Assembly: GCA_947258785.1 (NCBI GenBank)
Contig: CAMYJT010000009.1
Coordinates: forward strand, 1 to 64,000
Length of the DNA: 64,000 nucleotides
Source: an uncultured Gammaproteobacteria bacterium
GTDB lineage: Bacteria > Pseudomonadota > Gammaproteobacteria > Arenicellales > JAANXG01
Direction of reading: 5' to 3'
The notes beneath the pieces were generated by a model, which was not told the DNA's origin, made no database searches, and saw nothing but the letters and a program-made list of their open reading frames with translations. Numbering within the stretch: position 1 is the stretch's first letter; each line of letters begins with the position of its first letter. Both the position numbers and the translations under genes were made by a program. Positions 16,266 to 25,376 of the stretch are shown piece after piece.

Positions 16266-16515
16266 TTATTCCTTTGACAATAGCAAGCCCGTACCACTTG
16301 CCCAAGTCTAGTGCGCCCGATGGAGGTCCTCACTACATTTCGTCCAGTCCAACTTAGGCCGTAACATCGGCAAGATAGTAGATTCAACTTTCCGTTGCGG
16401 CACATCTGCTTGCACAGACTGGATGCCGAACCATCCAGTCGTTCGAACCGGGCGGATGGTATCGCCGACGCGCGCCCAAGTTTTTCGTGCAACCACATTC
16501 AAGAAGGCTTCACAT
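16266..16515. other. Intergenic region, probable promoter area of the Rieske operon
   Basis: 250 bp between the antiporter start and the corA stop, with no coding sequence. The promoter of the four-gene minus-strand operon must lie here. I could not identify a convincing -35/-10 pair or operator. Confidence 0.4.
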
Positions 16516-17589
16516 TCAGAGCCAGTTCTTCCGTTTGAACAAAAACAACATCGTTGCGACAACACCGAGCATCAGCAACCACAATAACGGGTAGCCGTAG
16601 TACCAGCGCAACTCCGGCATCGCCCAGGGGCTGACATCGTTGCTGAAGTTCATCCCATAAACACCTACCAGAAAAGACAACGGAATAAATATGGTGGCAA
16701 TGATCGTCAACACACGCATAACGTCGTTTAACCGATTACTCATGCTAGACAGGTAGATCTCTAGCAAAGCCGACGCCATTTCCCGATAGTTGTCTACCAG
16801 ATCCATGATCTGCATGACATGATCGTAACAATCGCGCAAGTATATTTTTGTTTCATCTGCTATCCATATGTCGCCATCACGAAGCAGTGTGTTGATAACC
16901 TCTCTATGCGGCCACAACATGCGACGCAGTAACAACAGATCCCGTTTGGTAGCATGAATCTGGTTCAATACCGTCTTGTCTGGTTGGCTGAGTACCGCTT
17001 CCTCGAGGGATTCAATTTGATTACCGATTAATTCAAGTATTGGATACGCCTCGTCAATGACCACATCAAGCGCGGCGTACATTAAATAATCAATGCCCAG
17101 GGTGCGCAGCTTACCCGGTTGTTTTCTGAGACGGCTTCGCAGCGGTTCGAATGGATCGTACCCGCCGTGACAGAAAGTGATTAGATAGTCTTTGCCAAGA
17201 AACAGGCTTACTTGAGAAATGCCAATCTCAGTATCGCTGAAAGACGGTAACGCCAGGACGACGAACAAATGGTCTTCGTGGACATCCACTTTTGGGCGTT
17301 GCCCGACATTGAGCACGTCTTCCAGCGCCAGTGCATGTAAGGTAAACATTTCGCCCAAACGAGCCAAAGTCCCGGGGGTTATGGATCCCTGGACGTGCGT
17401 CCAGGTCCGGCTCGCCAGAGACAACGAAGCCTTACACTGCTCCGCTGTCGCGTCTTCGTGCTCCACGATAGATTCCGCGGTGTAATCAAAAAGATGAATC
17501 CGAAAGTCGTCCTCCGAAATCTCCTCTTCGACTCGCAGAGTTCCGGGGCCTGTGCCCGGCGGGTGATATCGCTTTTCAAATAGCTTCAT
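16516..17589 (-). CDS. corA: CorA-family magnesium/divalent-cation transporter
   Basis: 357 residues, typical CorA length. A cytoplasmic alpha/beta funnel of about 290 residues (FTLHALALEDVLNVGQRPKVD, LDVVIDEAYPILELI) is followed by two C-terminal membrane helices. The selectivity motif sits between them in VGVYGMNFSND. The C-terminus ends in the basic FLFKRKNWL. The pore helix and YGMN loop make the assignment secure. It appears monocistronic. Confidence 0.95.
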   Translation of the reverse strand: MKLFEKRYHPPGTGPGTLRVEEEISEDDFRIHLFDYTAESIVEHEDATAEQCKASLSLASRTWTHVQGSITPGTLARLGEMFTLHALALEDVLNVGQRPKVDVHEDHLFVVLALPSFSDTEIGISQVSLFLGKDYLITFCHGGYDPFEPLRSRLRKQPGKLRTLGIDYLMYAALDVVIDEAYPILELIGNQIESLEEAVLSQPDKTVLNQIHATKRDLLLLRRMLWPHREVINTLLRDGDIWIADETKIYLRDCYDHVMQIMDLVDNYREMASALLEIYLSSMSNRLNDVMRVLTIIATIFIPLSFLVGVYGMNFSNDVSPWAMPELRWYYGYPLLWLLMLGVVATMLFLFKRKNWL

Positions 17590-18023
17590 GATTGGTCTGA
17601 TTTATTGCGGTTGCCGGAGCTGATTTTCTTTGTTTCAGGCGACAAAAACAATTCTCTGGCGGCAAGGCCGTTCAAGTAATGTGAGGCTATGCTTGTGTTC
17701 ATTCCAGGCGCACCGACGCATTCATACTCTCGCAGTTGATTCCTTTTGCATCTTTGCCCGGATAATCTCGGGTATCCGCAGACCCGGAGGCTAGTCCGCC
17801 AACTGTGAACCATGTCTCACGGATGTGCCCGAAAGCGCTAGCGTTGATCGAACAGAAAACGCCCCCATGTTGACGCAATTTCCCTGCCGGGAGGTATACT
17901 CTCACGCTGTAACATAAGCGTCGGGTCCTGAAGGAAAAGCAAACGCAGTACCGGGAATGTATTATCGTAAAAACAGGAAATGCCAGACCTTGACATTGTT
18001 ATCCTGCACTGGAGGAGAATACC
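17590..18023. other. Intergenic region between corA and the EF-hand gene
   Basis: About 430 bp with no plausible gene; short frames here lack family similarity and ribosome sites. It should contain the divergent promoters for corA and for the EF-hand gene. The latter has a strong Shine-Dalgarno GGAGGAG at 18011-18017. Confidence 0.5.
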
Positions 18024-18404
18024 GTGACCGTTAGCCGAGTGCTACCACTCATTATGTTCTTTGCGTCACTCACCGCATTCGCGGAGGTGAGAGCCGACGC
18101 GGCGACTGGGCTTCCACCCGTTGTGATGGAGAAAGCGGACACTAACCAGGACGACAGGATCGACCGTCAAGAATTCGAGAACCGAATTATTGAGATGTTC
18201 CAGTCCTCGGACAAAGACGGCGACCAGAGGCTTTCCATACCCGAACTGGGACCCGTTAATGAAAAGCCCTTTCAGGAGGCGGATAAGAACAATAACAAGA
18301 AACTCAATCTGAAAGAGTACATCCGATTTCGTTTTGCGGATTTTGATAGGGTCGATCAAGACAACGACAATCTCATAACGCCGAGAGAACTGCAAAACTG
18401 GTAA
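18024..18404 (+). CDS. Secreted EF-hand calcium-binding protein
   Basis: 126 residues starting at a GTG preceded by GGAGGAG. A signal peptide (MTVSRVLPLIMFFASLTAFA) is followed by four EF-hand loops: DTNQDDRIDRQE, DKDGDQRLSIPE, DKNNNKKLNLKE and DQDNDNLITPRE. All have acidic or Asn residues at positions 1, 3 and 5 and Glu at 12. It is probably a periplasmic calcium-binding or calcium-buffering protein. The neighbours are a CorA ion channel and a MarC membrane protein. Confidence 0.9.
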   Translation: MTVSRVLPLIMFFASLTAFAEVRADAATGLPPVVMEKADTNQDDRIDRQEFENRIIEMFQSSDKDGDQRLSIPELGPVNEKPFQEADKNNNKKLNLKEYIRFRFADFDRVDQDNDNLITPRELQNW

Positions 18405-18468
18405 CACGCCCCGGAATGGATAGACATGGCTATCCATACGACGTCAATAACGACGGTGTTGCCATAGT

Positions 18469-19101
18469 ATGGAATCCTGGACGGAGTACACACGTCTCAT
18501 TACCGCTTTGCTGGTAATCCTCGACCCATTTGCGGCGATCCCGATTTTTTTAGCTTTTACGAAGGAATACTCCACGCACGAGCGGGCTCGAGTCGGGTGG
18601 GTAACCGCGTTCACCGTTGCGATGGTGCTCGCTGTTTCCGCAGTCGCCGGAGAGACGCTGCTGCGATGGATGGGAACCAGTCTTGCGTCGTTCCGGGTTG
18701 GCGGCGGTATCGTATTGCTATTGATGTCGCTGTCACTGCTCCGCGGTCAGCCGGATCTTGTACGCACCACACCGACGGAATCTCAAGAGGCGTTGTCAAA
18801 ATCCTCAATCGCGGTAGTACCGCTGGCCATTCCACTGTTGGCCGGGCCGGGCGCAATCAGCACGGTTATCATCGCGATGCAACGTTCTAGCGCTGAGTTT
18901 CATGGGCTTCTGGTAATCGCTTGTATCCTTCTGGTAAGCGCGGTGCTCTGGGCAGTTCTCCATCTGGCGTCTCGCATCTCCAACATGTTGGGCACGATCG
19001 GACTGAACATTATCAATCGCCTGTTCGGGCTCATCCTGGCGGCCATCGCCATCGAAATCATGGCCAATGGCCTGAAACAGCTGTTTCCGGGGCTCACCTG
19101 A
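18469..19101 (+). CDS. MarC-family integral membrane protein
   Basis: 210 residues with six predicted transmembrane helices and the MarC/UPF0056 hallmarks: LVILDPFAAIPIFLAFT near the N-terminus, FRVGGGIVLLLMSLSLL, AIPLLAGPGAISTVI, and the C-terminal INRLFGLILAAIAIEIMANG. The family was once linked to multiple antibiotic resistance, a link not upheld; transport of small molecules such as amino acids is suspected. There is no clear Shine-Dalgarno. It lies 64 bp after the EF-hand gene, possibly in the same transcript. Confidence 0.9.
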   Translation: MESWTEYTRLITALLVILDPFAAIPIFLAFTKEYSTHERARVGWVTAFTVAMVLAVSAVAGETLLRWMGTSLASFRVGGGIVLLLMSLSLLRGQPDLVRTTPTESQEALSKSSIAVVPLAIPLLAGPGAISTVIIAMQRSSAEFHGLLVIACILLVSAVLWAVLHLASRISNMLGTIGLNIINRLFGLILAAIAIEIMANGLKQLFPGLT

Positions 19102-19219
19102 TCAACGGGGCCAAAGACAGGCCAAGGATTCCAGACGATGGCGAGGAGAACGGACAATAAAAACCTCGCGAGGCACGTGTATCACGGACGGAGTCTGCGA
19201 CTCCGGCCCCGTTTCTTGC

Positions 19220-21751
19220 TCAATCCTGGGCGCCGCCTGCCAAGCGGGCGAACAGCGTACCATGCCGCCGGAGTTCATCGACGTGGCCCTGCTCCTGGAG
19301 AGAACCGCCGTCAAAAACCAGGACGCGGTCGAAATATTGAGCCAGATCTGCGCGGTGCGACATCCATATCAAGCCACGGCCTGGCGTTGCCGCAGTAAGC
19401 GCCCGCACCAGAGCCCGCTCGCCGTCTCCTGAAATATTGGACGCGGCATAACAAGCGATGATGACTTTCGCCTGGGCGGTCAAGGCTCGCGCCAGGCCCA
19501 GCCTCTGGATTTGCTCGGCAGACAGGTTGGATCCGGCGACACCGATGTGATAGCCGAGCGCTGCCGTCACGACGCGGTCGTGCAACCCGCCCGCTTCGAT
19601 CGTTTGCGCCAGCACCGAGGCGACACGGCTCGCGGCCTTACGGTCATTGGCGTCCGCCCGGCCGAACAAGAGATTGTCACGCAGCGTCATCGCCGGGTTG
19701 TAGGCCTGTGTGTCGAAGAAAACGACGACCTGGCGCACCCAGGACGGCATGGCACTGCGCAGCGTTTTCCGCGCCGCAACAATATCGGATTCGAGTTTTT
19801 CCACGGACTCAGGCAGCTCGATTCGATCGGTGATTAACTCGAGCGCAAGGTTGGTCAGCAACCGGCGTTGGGGTTTGAGCAAGGCTACGATATTGCCACG
19901 CCCAGCCGTGGCCGTGATAACCTGCAGCTCCGAGGTCCGGTCGTTGACCAGCTCAATGACATCGATTGGCATCCTTTCGCGGGCCAGCTCTGAATCCGGA
20001 CCAATCAGCAGGGCGTCGATGGCTGACAGCCCCAACTGTTCGAACCGCTGATCGAGTTGGTATTTCCTTAACACCCTGCGGAACCAGCGGGCACCAATCA
20101 GCTGTTCGATGTCCACCAGTTCCTCGTTCAGGCTGCCGAACAACAAGTTTTCCAATACGCTTGCGTGTTCGTTGTACTCGTCGGCTCGAAACGGCCGAAA
20201 CAGGCGTCCCCTGTCCATTTCCTCGAGCCGCTGATGCAGCTGCATGCGAATCCGCACGATCTCGGCCTGGAGGTCCGGGTCATGGGATAGATCCACCTTC
20301 GTATCAAGGCCGAAATCAAATAATTCCTCACCAAGTCCACAGATGCGCAACGCGTCCAGGGCCTCGCCCGGCCAGCCACCGGGATCGGCGCCGGGCGGGC
20401 AATGGGCGAGATTCTGCCGAATCGTTCCCGTGAAGAACCGAGGATGGCTGTCGGCGTAGGCAAACAGGCGCGCAACCCGGGATCTCGACACATCGATACT
20501 GGGGTTACCGTCTATGAATACGCCACCTTCCTGAGGCTCCTCCAGACCGATCAACAGCCCTGCCAATGCCTGTCCGGCTCGATAACCGGTTCCGAGTATC
20601 ATGACGCGCTCATCGGCCGCCAGGGAGAAGGTCACGTCGGACAAAATCGGATCATCATTCTCGAAGACGCTAACCCCCTGCACTTGAATTTCTCGTCCAG
20701 GGTCTGTTTGCGCATCCGCCTTGTCGAAACTGGTTATCGGCACGATTCCTGCCGGCCTGAACTGCGAGGTCACTTGTTCGTACCTGACCCGCGCGTCATA
20801 CTGGTCCTGGAAATAATCCAGCAGCTCTTTCCAAGGCGCCGGCACATCTTTATAAGCGACGATAACCGCCACCAAGGCACCGACAGTCAGCTGGTCGCGA
20901 ATCACAAAATAGCCGCCAATTAAAAACAGAAAGAACGGCGTGAGCTGAGCCAGAAAATTATTGAAGAACTTTATAAAAAACTTTTTCTGAAATATTTGAT
21001 ACCGGATGTCCAGGATCCGTCCCAGGCGATGATTCAGAACGTCGAGTTCGCGCGAAACCGCAGCGCTCGCTTGGAGATGTCTCGCCAGGGCAACACTTTC
21101 ACTGAACCGCCGCGACAATTTCCTGAGCTCCCGAACCCGTTTTTTAGAAAGTTTATTCACCTTGCGCTGGATTCTTGGCACGACCACGATCTGTACCGGG
21201 AGCAAAGCAACGGACGCCAGTCCTAATAACACGTCTTGCACGAAAATAAATAGAAACGCGGTAATAACTAGGCCACTCTGCAGCGCCGGCACCGAAATGG
21301 CGTCACCGATGAATCCGCCCAAGGATTCGACTTCCGAGGTGATCATTGAAACCAGCTCGCCTGGTGAGATCTTGCGGAAGTGTTTCAACGGGAAACGCAG
21401 TGCCTGACTGCACAAACTCAAGCGCAGCTGCCTCAGCAGCAACTCGCCCAGCCGGGCCCGTTTGAGATTGACGATATATTTGATACCACCGTTGACGACG
21501 ACCGCGGTCAGGAATGCTATGCAAAGCGCGGCCAGCAGCGGGAATTGCTCGAGGTGCACGAGCGTATAGCCCCAGACCTTCAGGCTGGCAGGAAACTGCG
21601 AGGTTTCCATACCCAGGCCCTTGTTGACGATCTGACGCGGAAAATCCAGCGCCGCGTAGTAAAACGGCAGCGACAGGGCGGTCAGGGCGAGAATGACAAT
21701 CTGCTGCCGCGCGCTGTTGCGGAGAATGAATCTAAATAAACCGCGGTCCAT
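19220..21751 (-). CDS. ABC exporter-like protein with degenerate ATPase domain
   Basis: 843 residues. Residues 1 to about 325 are a type-1 exporter membrane domain with six helices (for example GLVITAFLFIFVQDVLLGLA, TPFFLFLIGGYFVIRDQLT). An ATP-binding-cassette-like domain follows, but its key motifs are ruined. The Walker A position reads GTGYRAGQ (387-394, no Lys), the signature LSAEQ (743-747), and Walker B VIIACYAASN without Asp/Glu. The H-loop SHR and the Q-loop region TGTIRQNL remain. About 300 extra residues separate Walker A from the signature and include a second cassette-like piece (TLRDNLLFGRAD). The frame is fully open, so this looks like a maintained, non-canonical protein rather than a pseudogene. 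ATP hydrolysis is unlikely by these residues. Confidence 0.8.
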   Translation of the reverse strand: MDRGLFRFILRNSARQQIVILALTALSLPFYYAALDFPRQIVNKGLGMETSQFPASLKVWGYTLVHLEQFPLLAALCIAFLTAVVVNGGIKYIVNLKRARLGELLLRQLRLSLCSQALRFPLKHFRKISPGELVSMITSEVESLGGFIGDAISVPALQSGLVITAFLFIFVQDVLLGLASVALLPVQIVVVPRIQRKVNKLSKKRVRELRKLSRRFSESVALARHLQASAAVSRELDVLNHRLGRILDIRYQIFQKKFFIKFFNNFLAQLTPFFLFLIGGYFVIRDQLTVGALVAVIVAYKDVPAPWKELLDYFQDQYDARVRYEQVTSQFRPAGIVPITSFDKADAQTDPGREIQVQGVSVFENDDPILSDVTFSLAADERVMILGTGYRAGQALAGLLIGLEEPQEGGVFIDGNPSIDVSRSRVARLFAYADSHPRFFTGTIRQNLAHCPPGADPGGWPGEALDALRICGLGEELFDFGLDTKVDLSHDPDLQAEIVRIRMQLHQRLEEMDRGRLFRPFRADEYNEHASVLENLLFGSLNEELVDIEQLIGARWFRRVLRKYQLDQRFEQLGLSAIDALLIGPDSELARERMPIDVIELVNDRTSELQVITATAGRGNIVALLKPQRRLLTNLALELITDRIELPESVEKLESDIVAARKTLRSAMPSWVRQVVVFFDTQAYNPAMTLRDNLLFGRADANDRKAASRVASVLAQTIEAGGLHDRVVTAALGYHIGVAGSNLSAEQIQRLGLARALTAQAKVIIACYAASNISGDGERALVRALTAATPGRGLIWMSHRADLAQYFDRVLVFDGGSLQEQGHVDELRRHGTLFARLAGGAQD

Positions 21752-21907
21752 GTTGTTCCAGACACGTTTACATGGGTCTCCAAGACTCCCGAACTCCAGA
21801 GGCGAGTGCGAAATCTTGACTCGTACGCTATATGTCCGGACTCCTTCCCTGGGTCAGAACCGAAGACATCCGTATCGTTTGTGTATTGTGTCTCGAGCCG
21901 AACATAC

Positions 21908-21927
21908 AACTGTATCAGGATACAGTT
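21908..21927. promoter_or_regulatory. Perfect inverted repeat, candidate operator
   Basis: AACTGTATC and GATACAGTT are exact reverse complements separated by two bases (AG). The repeat lies about 160 bp upstream of the ABC-like gene, which reads leftward. Its size and symmetry fit a dimeric repressor site; the regulator is unknown. Confidence 0.45.
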
Positions 21928-22565
21928 TATGTGAATTGTGGCGCAGTTGGCTCTGGCAACGCGCCAGTTTTCGCCTACGGTTAGACCCTGTTGCCGCTTC
22001 GGGCGAAAGTCGTGCGTCCCGGTGGTGGGCTGAGTGTGACAACCCAGAAGCGTTGCGGCCTGCCGAATGGATTTGTTGCCCGTTCGGCCCTCTGATCGCC
22101 GGACAACAGCATCGTCATAACGTAGTGAGAAGAGGGAATACTGGTAATAATCGACTCTACCACGTGTGTATAAATTTCTTGTCAGGCAACCTGCTCTAAT
22201 TGCTCAGATTATTCAACCGGCGTGAGATCGATGATTGTTTCGGAACCGCAGGCTTTGGCAACACACCAGATATTACTCGCGGCGAAAAGCTGGCGCGCTT
22301 CAGTGCAACAGGCTTGTGTCCCGGGGTAGGCTGAATGCCCGGCGCCGTTACAGGTCTTGTGACAGAAAAAAGTGCTGCCTGAGTGCCGTGAACAAAAGTC
22401 TTTCAAGTTCCAGGTGGGCACCTCCGCGGTGTTTCAGGCTTTCCGCTCTTGCCGGACGTGCACAACAACACCGTCGTTCCGGTCCCCTTGAACATAAATT
22501 TTAGGTTCGACAAGCCAAGGGCAACACTTACTATTTATTATAACGCAATCGGGTTCGTAGCGCGT

Positions 22566-22599
22566 GCGATTTCCGGTCAAGACCGGCTTGAGAAATCGC
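22566..22599. promoter_or_regulatory. Nested hairpin
   Basis: Outer arms GCGATTTC and GAAATCGC enclose an inner CGGTC-AA-GACCG stem. No T tract follows, so it is not a standard terminator. It abuts the Fur-like box and could be part of a small RNA or an operator. Confidence 0.35.
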
Positions 22600-22615
22600 A
22601 ATCATTATCATTTGC
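22598..22615. promoter_or_regulatory. Fur-box-like sequence
   Basis: Read on the minus strand, GCAAATGATAATGATTGC contains GATAATGAT, matching nine consecutive bases of the Fur consensus. A TATAAT hexamer lies about 50 bp further along the minus strand, without a good -35. The regulated transcript would read leftward into the Cys-rich short frame at 22209-22421. Confidence 0.4.
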
Positions 22616-22773
22616 ACTGATGAATCCTGTTGCGTATTGCTCGCCGACCCTCCACCAATAACAACGCATCATACAGTCCACCGAACGCGCTCCCGCAAGC
22701 GCGCCGCTGCGTCACACCTTGATCAATCCGCTTCGTTCAAGCCGCAGCCTCAGTGGCGCCATGATAATGCTTG

Positions 22774-22995
22774 TCAGCGCTGCCACTCCTTGTCGCGGTA
22801 GTGCGAATCCGTCCAACATCGAGGTAAAGCCTCGTCGGAGAGAAAGACCAGATCGGCTTTGCTGAATTTCTCGGGGTCTTGGGCCTCTTCCCCGTAGTGG
22901 AACCGCCCCAGCACCTCGACGTGATTGGGATTGAACAAGCCCGGGAGATCTAAGACTTCCACCAAGTGGCCACTGCTTCGTTGTTTTACAAACAT
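22774..22995 (-). CDS. Small conserved hypothetical protein (73 aa)
   Basis: Starts MFVKQRSSGHLVEVLDLPGL with a good Shine-Dalgarno (AGAGGAG, 9 bases before ATG), which decides the start over a longer upstream frame. Short proteins of this type (VEVLDL...GRFHYGEEAQDPE, then FSKADLVFLSDEALPRCWTD) occur in sulfur-oxidising and related gammaproteobacteria. They are often annotated as acetyltransferase, apparently without basis, since there is no acyl-CoA site. No membrane segment or signal peptide. Function unknown. Confidence 0.7.
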   Translation of the reverse strand: MFVKQRSSGHLVEVLDLPGLFNPNHVEVLGRFHYGEEAQDPEKFSKADLVFLSDEALPRCWTDSHYRDKEWQR

Positions 22996-23318
22996 GCGCT
23001 GATCTCCTCTTTCCCTGGGTTTATATCTATTTAGACCAGAAATCCTGAATTGAGGTTCCCGGCAGACATGACCGAGTCCACAGTACAACGACCAACACCG
23101 TCGGTCCGGGCATGTAATTCCCAACCGCTAAATCACGACGGGAAACGGGCCGACTCGCCGTCTGCCGCCAGCTTGCCGAACCCGCCATCAGCCCCCTCAA
23201 TGCGCAACCAAATCGGCTGGAGCCGGCCATCAATCGGATCCGCCGCACCTTGAGGCATGAGATATCTACTATTTCGGGGTGTCTCGACACGCGACGTCAA
23301 CGGGATTCGAGGCACGGG
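22996..23318. other. Gene-free stretch before MITE copy B
   Basis: Upstream region of the 73-residue gene, which reads leftward. Short frames here have no ribosome site or homology. Nothing else is supported. Confidence 0.4.
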
Positions 23319-23568
23319 CTAGCAGCATATTGCACCAAGGCGGCGAAATAATGGTGTATCAAGTTGATTGTGTTCAATGATTCGATCTTAGTTGATTCGT
23401 ACAGTTTGTGCTTCTGCAATCGCCTATCCCGGCCCTGGCTCGATCTCGAACGCCTGCACTTGCGCTTCACTCGACCCATAGCTCGCTATGGGTTTCGTTC
23501 CAGCGCGGCGTACAGACGCCCGATCTCTTCGCCAGCTTCCGGGATCCTTGGTGCAATATGCAGGCTAG
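23319..23568 (-). repeat. MITE-like element, copy B (250 bp)
   Basis: Reverse-oriented copy of the element at 9921-10171. By hand alignment about eight or nine single-base differences and a one-base deletion in its left end (CTAGCAGCATATTGCACC) separate the two. Both inverted ends and the central CCCATAGC/GCTATGGG palindrome are kept. It is flanked by unrelated sequence on both sides. Confidence 0.85.
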
Positions 23569-23633
23569 ACCGGTTGCGGTCGGATGGCGCGTGGTATGTA
23601 ATGCCGTCCGGATGATCAACGAGACGTACTGCT

Positions 23634-23969
23634 ATGCATTACCCATCTCTGGAATCCATCATGTCGTTGTCGCAGGAACCGCAAGTCGATTGGAGTGCGA
23701 TCGAGGAACTGGCGGAGGACGTGTACACAGGATTGCAGGCCGCGCAAGACGTGCTCCGAGCCAACGATAGCTCCGGTCTTGAAGGCGCCACCGGCGGGCA
23801 AGTCCACCAGGCCCTGTCGTCCTTTCACCTGTTGCGGCTGCTGCTGGCCAGTCACCTCGAGGACTACGAAAACTGGGGCGACGACTGGAAACGCTACGCG
23901 GAGCAGTATGTCCCCGCCGAGCACAAAGTCCGCCTGCACATCGAGCGCGCCAACCTGACCGGCGATTGA
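23634..23969 (+). CDS. Hypothetical protein, helical (111 aa)
   Basis: An acidic, largely alpha-helical soluble protein (VDWSAIEELAEDVYTGLQAA, SSFHLLRLLLASHLEDYENW). There is no recognised family, signal peptide or membrane span. An internal start at 23661 (MSLSQEPQVDW) is as likely as 23634; neither has a strong Shine-Dalgarno. It lies between a MITE-like copy and the M15 peptidase gene on the other strand. Confidence 0.5.
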   Translation: MHYPSLESIMSLSQEPQVDWSAIEELAEDVYTGLQAAQDVLRANDSSGLEGATGGQVHQALSSFHLLRLLLASHLEDYENWGDDWKRYAEQYVPAEHKVRLHIERANLTGD

Positions 23970-24012
23970 GCCCGGCACCGCCGGACGACGCACACTCCGA
24001 ACGGGCCTGACC

Positions 24013-24828
24013 TCAGCGTCTGGCGGCCTGAATGTGCATCCAGTCGAAATTGGCCGTCCGGCCCAGGCTAACCCAACCTTCTTCCTCCCACAGCGCCCAC
24101 CACTTGTCGTATTCGGGTCGTGCGAAAGCAGCGCGGTCGCGCCCGGCTTGGAGCGGGTTGCGTTCGGGGTCGTAATCGACGGCGATGCCCCAAGCGTGGG
24201 TCGACCAACGCGTTCCACCGCGTTTCCGGCGCACGTTCAAGCAGCCGCCCCACAGGTCCAACCGCAGGGTCTTGATGCGCTCCTCACCGTAGTGGCCAAG
24301 CACCCGGTTCAGCACCCGCGCCAAGCTGTCGTGAACCCGCTCGTGGCAGAGAAAGGAATTGACCCGCCTGGCCCGGTTCCAGGCCAAGCGGTGGGTGTAG
24401 GGCAATTGGACACGCGTTTGATTTTCGCCGACGGGTCCGTAGTGGCGCGTCAGGGCCCTGTCGGTCTCCTGCGGCCAACGATTTGGGTTCGCATCGCTGG
24501 GTTCCACGTCCCGCCATGGGTCCGGCATACGCCCGTGCTCGAGAAAAAACTGGAGCACCCCGTATGCGTAATCCGTCTGCGGCCCCCAATAGCCGTCGAC
24601 GGGTCCGACGTCGATGCCCTGCTCCCGGCACAGCACCTGCACAAAGGCGACGAACCGGCGGCGTTTCGACCACAACGGCCACCCCGCCGGAACGCCCTCC
24701 CCCTGCCGCTCGAGCGCTCGGACAATTGCGCGCAGGGTTCCTTCCCCGTACACACCATCGATCGGCCCCCGGTACAGGCGTCTGGCTTTCAACTGTCGTT
24801 GCACGAGTCTGATTTTCGACTTAGTCAT
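24013..24828 (-). CDS. Peptidoglycan-binding M15-family (VanY/endolysin-like) peptidase
   Basis: 271 residues from the ATG at 24828, chosen for its GGAGA site 6 bases upstream. Two putative peptidoglycan-binding repeats occupy the N-terminus: LKARRLYRGPIDGVYGEGTL and GIDVGPVDGYWGPQTDYAYG. The C-terminal domain has the zinc motif RWSTHAWGIAVDYDPERN (S-x-H-x6-D) and the third ligand in FDWMHIQ, typical of L-alanyl-D-glutamate/D-Ala-D-Ala peptidases. No signal peptide is visible, which is more like a phage endolysin than a housekeeping carboxypeptidase, although no other phage genes are near. It follows a lipoprotein gene by 17 bp. Confidence 0.8.
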   Translation of the reverse strand: MTKSKIRLVQRQLKARRLYRGPIDGVYGEGTLRAIVRALERQGEGVPAGWPLWSKRRRFVAFVQVLCREQGIDVGPVDGYWGPQTDYAYGVLQFFLEHGRMPDPWRDVEPSDANPNRWPQETDRALTRHYGPVGENQTRVQLPYTHRLAWNRARRVNSFLCHERVHDSLARVLNRVLGHYGEERIKTLRLDLWGGCLNVRRKRGGTRWSTHAWGIAVDYDPERNPLQAGRDRAAFARPEYDKWWALWEEEGWVSLGRTANFDWMHIQAARR

Positions 24829-24845
24829 GGCGGTCTCCGTAGTGG

Positions 24846-25376
24846 TCAGTCGGCAAACCGGACGAGGGACTCCTTGAAAGCCCGGTACAGCGGTAGATAG
24901 TGTTCGTAGGCGGCCTGGTCCCGGAACCGGATACCGACCACCCAACGAATCGAACCGTCCTGCCGTGTAGTGTCCCGATACGAGCGGCGATACGATCCGT
25001 CTTTCGCCGCCACGGTATATCGGCGGATCCACGCATCCCCGGCACGATGTTCGTGTTCATCGACCATGCGCTCGGTGTCGGTGTTGACGGCGATGTCGAC
25101 GGGCTCGCGGCCCCACTGTGGCGCACACACATAGAAACTGACCGCGCCATCGGGCGAATCAAAAAACGCACTGTCGACGCCGGCGGCCGTTAGGCTCGGC
25201 AGTGACGGCCGGACACGGAACCCGGCCGGATGACGGACCTCAAACCAAGCTCCCGAATAAGTCGCCATCGTAGGCCGGACAGGCGGATCCGGGCCAGAAT
25301 CGGACGCCGTCAACGAACCACAGGCAAACAGTGGCACAACCAGGGTGCCCACCAACCACCGCCGTTGCCGCCTCAT
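24846..25376 (-). CDS. Putative lipoprotein of unknown function
   Basis: 176 residues starting MRRQRRWLVGTLVVPLFACG, with a lipobox-like LFAC near residue 18. The mature part has mixed alpha/beta character (FEVRHPAGFRVRPSLPSL, SFYVCAPQWG, RRYTVAAKDGSYRRSYRDTT). An upstream in-frame extension to 25475 is possible but places the signal peptide internally. It probably lies in one transcript with the M15 peptidase. No family recognised. Confidence 0.6.
   Translation of the reverse strand: MRRQRRWLVGTLVVPLFACGSLTASDSGPDPPVRPTMATYSGAWFEVRHPAGFRVRPSLPSLTAAGVDSAFFDSPDGAVSFYVCAPQWGREPVDIAVNTDTERMVDEHEHRAGDAWIRRYTVAAKDGSYRRSYRDTTRQDGSIRWVVGIRFRDQAAYEHYLPLYRAFKESLVRFAD

Larger units (their letters stand above)
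21752..22773. other. Kilobase region without a convincing gene
   Basis: No frame here has recognisable homology. A 70-codon minus frame at 22209-22421 is rich in cysteine (FCSRHSGSTFFCHKTCNGAG, with eight Cys in all) but starts at a GTG with its GGAG directly abutting, so translation is doubtful. The region does hold structured DNA: a 9-bp-arm palindrome at 21908, a nested hairpin at 22566 and a Fur-like box at 22598. It may carry a small RNA or short peptide. Confidence 0.4.

Noticed and set aside
17992-17997. TTGACA hexamer before the EF-hand gene
   Set aside because: It lies only about 14 bp before the Shine-Dalgarno, so there is no room for a -10 box and a start site.
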